Source: an uncultured Acidimicrobiales bacterium
GTDB lineage: Bacteria; Actinomycetota; Acidimicrobiia; Acidimicrobiales; SZUA-35
Direction: 5' to 3'
Length of the DNA: 46,199 nucleotides
NCBI GenBank assembly: GCA_938029215.1
Contig: CALHFG010000026.1
Coordinates: 1 to 46,199, forward strand
Made by a program: the position numbers and the translations under genes. The notes below the pieces were generated by a model, which was not told the DNA's origin, made no database searches, and saw only the letters and a program-made list of their open reading frames with translations. Positions 41,582-46,199 of the stretch are shown piece by piece; positions within the stretch are counted from its first letter, which is position 1; every line of letters begins with the position of its first letter.

Positions 41582-43141
41582 TTAGCCGATCTCGTCGGGC
41601 ATCGAGTCTTTGCGGTTCTTGATGAATTCCAGCATCTCGGCATCGAGCGCGTCGTCCAACTCCGGCGCCTCATAGTCGGACAACATCTGCTTCCACCGTT
41701 CGTTAGCTCGCTGAGCGGCCGTCTTGCTGCCGTCTTCGTCCCACTGTTCAAAGCTGTTGTTGTCGGCCAGTCCGCTGCGCCAGAAGGCCGTCTCGAAGTT
41801 CGCGAAGGTGTGGCCGTTACCCAAGAAATGCTCTCCGGGAGGGTTGGTGCGGAACGCCTCCATCGCCTGGCCGTTCTCGCTCATGTCAACCCCCTTGCCG
41901 TACACATCCATGGCGCCCAGTTGGTCACCGTCAAGGATGAGTTTCTCAAAGCTAAGAGCAAGGCCGCCCTCCAGCCAGCCCGCGGCGTGCAGTACGAAGT
42001 TCACACCGGCCTGGACGGTCGGAAGTAGCGTGTGGGCGCTCTCATACGCGGCTTGTGCATCGGGCGTCTTGGACGCGGTGAACTGGCCGCCGGAGCGGAA
42101 CGGTACGCCCACGCGGCGGGCGAGCTCGGCCATCACATAGATGGCCAAACCGGCTTCGGGAGTGCCGAAGGTCGGAGCGCCTGTTGCCATCGACATCGAC
42201 GCAGCGAACGTGCCAAAGATGACGGGTGACCCAGGGCGCACCAGCTGCGTGTACGCCATGCCACTGAGGGCCTCGGCGAGAGCTTGGGCTGCGAGACCGG
42301 CCACGGTGACCGGACTCATGGCGCCGGCAAGAATGAACGGCGAGATGATGCTGGCCTGGTTCGCCTTGGCGTACACCGTTGCCGCGCCAAGCATCGTTGC
42401 GTCCCATCGCAAAGGTGACGAGGCATTGATCAACGAGGTCAGGACGGTCCGGTCGGCGAGGTCGCCACCAAATGCGATTCGGCACAGTTCGACCGAGTCG
42501 GCCGCCCGTTCAGCTGCGGTAACCGATCCCATCAGCGGCTTGTCCGAGTACTTGAGGTGGCTATAGACCATGTCGAGGTGACGTTTGTTGACCGCCACGT
42601 CTACCGGTTCACAGACCGTGCCTCCGCTGTGGTGCAGCGCCGGAATGCTGTAGATCAGTTTCACGGCGTTCTGGAAGTCTTCGATGCTCGCGTATCGTCG
42701 ACCCTTGTCGAAGTCGGTGACGAACGGCGATCCATAGTTGGGGGCAAAGACCGTTGCGTTCTCGCCAATCTTCACGTTTCTGGCCGGGTTACGAGCATGT
42801 TGGATGAAGCTTTTGGGAGCGTTCTCCTGCACGATCTGGCGGCACAGACCGCGCGGGAACTTCACCAGTTCGCCATCGACCTGCGCTCCCGCCGCCTTCC
42901 ACAACTCAAGCGCCTCCGGCGTCTCCTGGAAGGCGATACCGATCTCGTTCAGGATGGTCTCGGCGTTTTCTTCGATCTGGGACAGCCCGGCTTCGTCGAG
43001 GACGCTCACCGGGACGAGAGAGCGCTCCAGATACGGAGCAGCTGCCACCGCGGCGGAACGTTTGGCTTGGCGGGCGGCCCTCCCGCCACCGCCCCGTCCT
43101 CGGCGGCCTCCGGCTGCTGGTGCTGGTGTATCAGACATCAT
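41582..43141 (-). CDS. MttB-superfamily (non-pyrrolysine) methylamine:corrinoid methyltransferase
   Basis: 519 residues from ATG 43141 (ATG 43138 also possible); AGGAG lies just upstream, and a longer in-frame reading would run far into the RamA-like gene. A Gly/Arg-rich basic N-terminus (about 10-30) precedes the fold. Family stretches are ILNEIGIAFQETPEALELWKAAGAQVDG, VFAPNYGSPFVTDFDKGRRYASIEDFQNAVKLIYSIP, HHSGGTVCEPVDV and the later GSPVIFGTFAASMSMATGAPTFGTPEAGL. There is no in-frame amber codon, so pyrrolysine is not used; such members demethylate glycine betaine and related quaternary amines. The substrate here is unknown. Confidence 0.92.
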   Translation of the reverse strand: MMSDTPAPAAGGRRGRGGGGRAARQAKRSAAVAAAPYLERSLVPVSVLDEAGLSQIEENAETILNEIGIAFQETPEALELWKAAGAQVDGELVKFPRGLCRQIVQENAPKSFIQHARNPARNVKIGENATVFAPNYGSPFVTDFDKGRRYASIEDFQNAVKLIYSIPALHHSGGTVCEPVDVAVNKRHLDMVYSHLKYSDKPLMGSVTAAERAADSVELCRIAFGGDLADRTVLTSLINASSPLRWDATMLGAATVYAKANQASIISPFILAGAMSPVTVAGLAAQALAEALSGMAYTQLVRPGSPVIFGTFAASMSMATGAPTFGTPEAGLAIYVMAELARRVGVPFRSGGQFTASKTPDAQAAYESAHTLLPTVQAGVNFVLHAAGWLEGGLALSFEKLILDGDQLGAMDVYGKGVDMSENGQAMEAFRTNPPGEHFLGNGHTFANFETAFWRSGLADNNSFEQWDEDGSKTAAQRANERWKQMLSDYEAPELDDALDAEMLEFIKNRKDSMPDEIG

Positions 43142-45134
43142 TTTCTCCTGATGACGAGGTTGGGCGACGACGGCGTCGACGCCCACCGGTGCTGGATGTT
43201 GGGGCGGGCGATTCACTGCGGTGGGGAAACGCCATGGCGTCCACGAACAGATCTTGGAAGCGTGGTTCGGTTGCGGTTTCGATCTTGGTTACCTGCTGGG
43301 CCACGGCGGACTCGATTTCGGTGCGGTCAGCCTGTGAAAGCAGCATACGCACCGCACCGTTACCGGCGCTGTTGCCGGTGGGTTTGACCGCCGCCGCTCC
43401 CAGCGGGCCGTTCGGTACAAGCCCGATGCCAACCGCATAGACAGGGTCAATGTGAGCGCCGAATGCACCGGCCAACCGAATGTCGTCCACGGCGTCGATC
43501 TTGGCGTGATCAAGTAGCAGGTCGATGCCGGCCCGAAGAGCGGCCTTGGCCAGTTGTATGGCACGCACATCGTTTTGGGTGACCATCAGGTTGGGGCCAT
43601 CTTCGGGGGAGTGCAAGAGGTAGGAAAAGGTACGGCCGTCTTCGATGACTCGGTCGGTCCTCTCTGTTGCACTGGCCTGGATGACGCCCTCAGAATCCAT
43701 CACGCCGGCGGTGAACATCTCGCCCAGGATCTCGATAATGCCCGAGCCGCACACCCCAGGGATGGGCTGAGAGAAGTCGAAGGCGGGGTCGTCGCTCCAG
43801 ACTTCTTGGCCAATGACCTTGAATCGCGGTTCAAGCGTGTCGGGATCGATTCGAACACGCTCGATTGCTCCGGTGGTAGCCCGCACACCACATGACAGTT
43901 GAGCACCTTCGAAGGCTGGACCGGTGGGGGACGAGGCTGCAAACAGTCCGTTGGAGTTGCCGAGCACGATTTCAGCGTTGGTGCCGACGTCCACGAGAAG
44001 TTGCGTTTGCGCCGAACGATGTGGCCCCTCCGCGAGGATTGCAGCCGAAGTGTCGGCCCCCACGTGGCCTGCAATACAGGGCCCGACGTAGACGTCGGCG
44101 TTGGTAAAGGGAAGGTCCAGATCGGTCGCCCGAATCTGTACTGCATCGGACGTGGCGAGCAGGAACGGTGCCGCCCCGAGAGGGGTGGGGTCGATGCCGA
44201 GCAAGAGATGGTGCATGACCGGATTGCCCACCAACGTGATCGACAGGATCGAGTCGGCCGCGCACCCGGCTTCGCGTCGGAGTTCGGTGATGAGGTCGGC
44301 AAGGGCGGTTCGGACTGCAGCGGTTAGCTCTCCGAGCCCGTCGGGGTTCATCATGACGAAGCTGACCCGGCTCATGAGGTCCTCGCCGAAACGAATCTGC
44401 GGGTTCATTCGACCGGCCGACGCCAGCACCTCACCGGTTTGAAGATCGAGCAAATGGCCAGCGATCGTTGTGGAACCAACATCGATCGCCACCCCAACGG
44501 CGACGTCTTCGAAACCTGGCCAGATGGCCTCGACGACCGGTGTGCCGCTGGCGACCGAGACAGCCACGGTCGTCCCGCCATCAGGCGCGGTTACGGCGGC
44601 GTGCACGCTGGTAAGAAGGCGGGTGGAGATGCATACGTCTGGGCGGTCCCACTGGTCGGCGAGAGCCCGCCGGATGAGGTCTGTTGCCGTGAGGTCGTCG
44701 CCTAGCGACGCCTTGGGAATCTCGAGATAGTGCAAACGAACCGTCGGGTCCAGCGTGACACCGTCGAGGTTCACCTCTTTACGGACGATCTGCTTGTTGA
44801 TTTGGGACTCGGGCGGCACGTCGACAATGACGTCGCTCCGTACCTGGGCCTGACAGCTGAGCCGATGGCCAGCTTTCAACGGTCGCTTACCTCGGTAGTC
44901 CCGTTCGGTCGGTCCAACCTCGGAGAGCGCCTCGGGCGAGACCGAAAGGGCCCACTTGCCGAAGGTTCCGGCATCGGAGGTGACTTGGCAGCGTCCGCAG
45001 ATACCGCGACCTCCACACACCGAGTCGATGTCGACCCCCAGCGACCGCGCCGCGTCAAGCACGGTGGAGCCGATCTCCACGGTTGTTTCGGTTCCCGAGG
45101 GAGTGAAGACGACCCGCGCCTTTTCCGGGGACAT
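43131..45134 (-). CDS. RamA-like ASKHA-domain corrinoid-reactivating ferredoxin (DUF4445 family)
   Basis: 667 residues. The N-terminal [2Fe-2S] domain carries VCGGRGICGRCQV (Cys40, 46, 49) and Cys94 in RLSCQAQV. A middle domain leads to the actin-like ATPase part, AIDVGSTTIAGHLLDLQTG (about 217-235), with LVDVGTNAEIVLG and GICGSGIIE-type motifs later (PGVCGSGIIEILGEM), and AGAFGAHIDP near the end. These proteins use ATP to reduce inactive Co(II) corrinoid back to Co(I). The C-terminus is Arg-rich. It overlaps the MttB-family gene by 11 bases and is 6 bp after the pterin methyltransferase, so the three form one unit. Confidence 0.95.
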   Translation of the reverse strand: MSPEKARVVFTPSGTETTVEIGSTVLDAARSLGVDIDSVCGGRGICGRCQVTSDAGTFGKWALSVSPEALSEVGPTERDYRGKRPLKAGHRLSCQAQVRSDVIVDVPPESQINKQIVRKEVNLDGVTLDPTVRLHYLEIPKASLGDDLTATDLIRRALADQWDRPDVCISTRLLTSVHAAVTAPDGGTTVAVSVASGTPVVEAIWPGFEDVAVGVAIDVGSTTIAGHLLDLQTGEVLASAGRMNPQIRFGEDLMSRVSFVMMNPDGLGELTAAVRTALADLITELRREAGCAADSILSITLVGNPVMHHLLLGIDPTPLGAAPFLLATSDAVQIRATDLDLPFTNADVYVGPCIAGHVGADTSAAILAEGPHRSAQTQLLVDVGTNAEIVLGNSNGLFAASSPTGPAFEGAQLSCGVRATTGAIERVRIDPDTLEPRFKVIGQEVWSDDPAFDFSQPIPGVCGSGIIEILGEMFTAGVMDSEGVIQASATERTDRVIEDGRTFSYLLHSPEDGPNLMVTQNDVRAIQLAKAALRAGIDLLLDHAKIDAVDDIRLAGAFGAHIDPVYAVGIGLVPNGPLGAAAVKPTGNSAGNGAVRMLLSQADRTEIESAVAQQVTKIETATEPRFQDLFVDAMAFPHRSESPAPTSSTGGRRRRRRPTSSSGENDV

Positions 45135-45140
45135 GGTGAG

Positions 45141-46037
45141 CTAGGCCCGGCGGCGCCGGCCCGTGCGATTGGCTCGGGCGCCCTGGGCAGCATTGGGATC
45201 GCGGTTGGCGGTGATCCACGCAGCGCAGTCTTGGTCGTTGCCCATGAGCACGTCGGCGGCCTTGATCGCGCTCTTCACTTCGTCGTGGAGCGGGCTCATG
45301 ATGGCACTGGTCATGCCGTTGGCGATTGCCATCGACAGGAAGTTTCCGGTGATCGCATGGCGATTGGGCAGACCAAAGCTCACGTTAGAAGCACCGCAGG
45401 TCGTATTGACACCCAGCTCTTCTTTCAGCCGGCGGAGCAGTGCAAACACCTGTCGGCCTGCGGTTCCCATGGCGCCGATCGGCATGACCAACGGGTCGAC
45501 CACCACGTCGCAGGCTGCGATGCCGTGATCCGATGCCCGGTTCACGATCTTCTTGGCAACTTCGAAACGAACGTCTGGGTCCTCGGAGATGCCGGTCTCG
45601 TCGTTGGAGATCGCTACGACAGCCGCACCGTGCTTTGCGACCAGTGGGAGGACGCGTTCGAGTGACTCGTCCTCGCCGGTCACAGAGTTGATGAGCGGCT
45701 TGCCCTGGTACACGGCCATGCCAGCCTCGAGTGCATCGATGATGCTGCTGTCGATGCTCAGTGGAACGTCGGTGACGCTTTGAACGAGCTTGATCGCCTT
45801 GGCTAGCAGTGCGGGCTCGTCGGCTAGCGGGATCCCGGCGTTGACATCGAGCATTTGTGCGCCGGCCGCCACCTGAGCGATGGCGTCGGCTTCGACGCGG
45901 CTGAAGTCGCCTTCCTTCATCTCTGCCGCGAGGAGTTTGCGGCCGGTCGGGTTGATTCGCTCGCCGATCATTACGAAGGGACGGTTAAACCCGATCACAA
46001 CTTCTTTGGTCGCCGAGCTGAGAATAGTTTCAGTCAT
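45141..46037 (-). CDS. methyltetrahydrofolate:corrinoid methyltransferase (pterin-binding family, MtgA/AcsE-like)
   Basis: 298 residues from ATG 46037, with GGAG upstream. The pterin-binding TIM barrel shows FVMIGERINPTGRKLLAAEM, GAQMLDVNAGIPL, DVPLSIDSSIIDALEAGM, KPLINSVTGEDESLERVLPL, VVAISNDETG, and VVDPLVMPIG; GASNVSFGLPNRHAITGNFL is the standard corrinoid methyltransferase end. The C-terminus adds a basic tail (RANRTGRRRR). It moves a methyl group between THF and a corrinoid protein. In this operon the likely direction is corrinoid to THF (inference). The corrinoid protein itself is not in the window, and may lie beyond 46199 or elsewhere. Confidence 0.94.
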   Translation of the reverse strand: MTETILSSATKEVVIGFNRPFVMIGERINPTGRKLLAAEMKEGDFSRVEADAIAQVAAGAQMLDVNAGIPLADEPALLAKAIKLVQSVTDVPLSIDSSIIDALEAGMAVYQGKPLINSVTGEDESLERVLPLVAKHGAAVVAISNDETGISEDPDVRFEVAKKIVNRASDHGIAACDVVVDPLVMPIGAMGTAGRQVFALLRRLKEELGVNTTCGASNVSFGLPNRHAITGNFLSMAIANGMTSAIMSPLHDEVKSAIKAADVLMGNDQDCAAWITANRDPNAAQGARANRTGRRRRA

Positions 46038-46199
46038 CGCTGTGCACTCCTTCGGGGGATGGTGTTGATGTCGTCCCGGGAGCAAAGCCACCGTTGTCGA
46101 CGTAGGTGTTGAGAACTTCGAGGGTGAAGTGGGCATCGAGCTCGGCGGCCAGCGCCTCGGCTTCTGCTCGCACGTCGTCGCCGGCGGGCCGACTCTCGC
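46030..46199 (-). CDS. C-terminal 55 residues of an unidentified protein upstream of the pterin methyltransferase
   Basis: A stop-free frame enters from the window edge and ends in TGA at 46030-46032, overlapping the next gene's start by 8 bases. The visible part is helical and acidic (VRAEAEALAAELDAHFTLEVLNTYVDNGGF) with a Pro/Ser tail. By memory only, it resembles the end of the small 'virulence factor' family that neighbours such methyltransferase genes in marine bacteria. It could also be the end of a corrinoid protein. Overlap and composition support a real gene; the identity is weak. Confidence 0.55.
   Translation of the reverse strand, partial: ESRPAGDDVRAEAEALAAELDAHFTLEVLNTYVDNGGFAPGTTSTPSPEGVHSDD

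Noticed and set aside
41582-43141. Pyrrolysine-type trimethylamine methyltransferase
   Set aside because: The gene has no in-frame TAG, so it belongs to the non-pyrrolysine members; trimethylamine should not be assigned as substrate.

Overview
The window looks like part of the chromosome of a free-living, GC-rich actinobacterium. A marine-type Acidimicrobiia member is my best guess, but this is inference from gene content and not proven. Genes are tightly packed, GTG and TTG starts are common, stop and start codons often overlap, and some convergent genes abut with no gap (3242/3243, 28566/28567). P450, 2-oxoglutarate dioxygenase and ETF-linked dehydrogenase genes point to an aerobic lifestyle. 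I found no phage, insertion sequence, rRNA, tRNA or CRISPR.

Layout. (1) 1-2399, minus strand: metF-like (partial) and fhs, folate C1 enzymes. (2) 2676-5059: a DUF3592 membrane protein, a LuxR-type regulator, a small membrane protein and a GntR/FCD regulator. (3) 5135-9734: a dimethylglycine/sarcosine dehydrogenase-like flavoprotein fused to a GcvT domain, then etfB-etfA. (4) 9838-13185: a VOC protein, a PhyH-type dioxygenase, an APH-type kinase and a TauD-type dioxygenase. (5) 13212-23069: two YtcJ-like amidohydrolases, a COG0523 GTPase and a complete peptide-type ABC importer, mostly translationally coupled. (6) 23472-32510: P450 plus its ferredoxin, a spermidine synthase-like membrane protein, a propeller lipoprotein, a YhhN family protein, proS and two unrecognised proteins. 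(7) 32817-37393: an NAD-linked formate dehydrogenase operon. (8) 37667-46199, minus strand: pterin methyltransferase, RamA-like corrinoid activator, MttB-family methyltransferase, a small membrane protein, a pabB-pabC fusion and a peptidoglycan amidase.

Regions 1, 3, 7 and 8 fit together as one pathway for burning methyl groups from methylated amines. The MttB-family protein would move a methyl group to a corrinoid protein (not in the window) and the pterin methyltransferase would pass it to tetrahydrofolate. MetF would oxidise methyl-THF. The flavoprotein would deliver methylene-THF from an N-methylglycine-type substrate, with electrons going to ETF. Fhs run in reverse would release formate, and formate dehydrogenase would turn it into CO2 and NADH. 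PabBC would supply p-aminobenzoate for folate. The substrate (glycine betaine, dimethylglycine or another methylated amine) cannot be read from the sequence.

The most notable observations: the formate dehydrogenase catalytic gene contains an in-frame UGA at the selenocysteine position, followed by a hairpin with a GGUCU loop at the spacing of a bacterial SECIS. The catalytic subunit is also split and rearranged: its N-terminal iron-sulfur part is encoded two genes downstream. Two long intergenic palindromic elements (around 7764-7985 and 23077-23434) share a roughly 38-bp arm and look like a dispersed repeat family.
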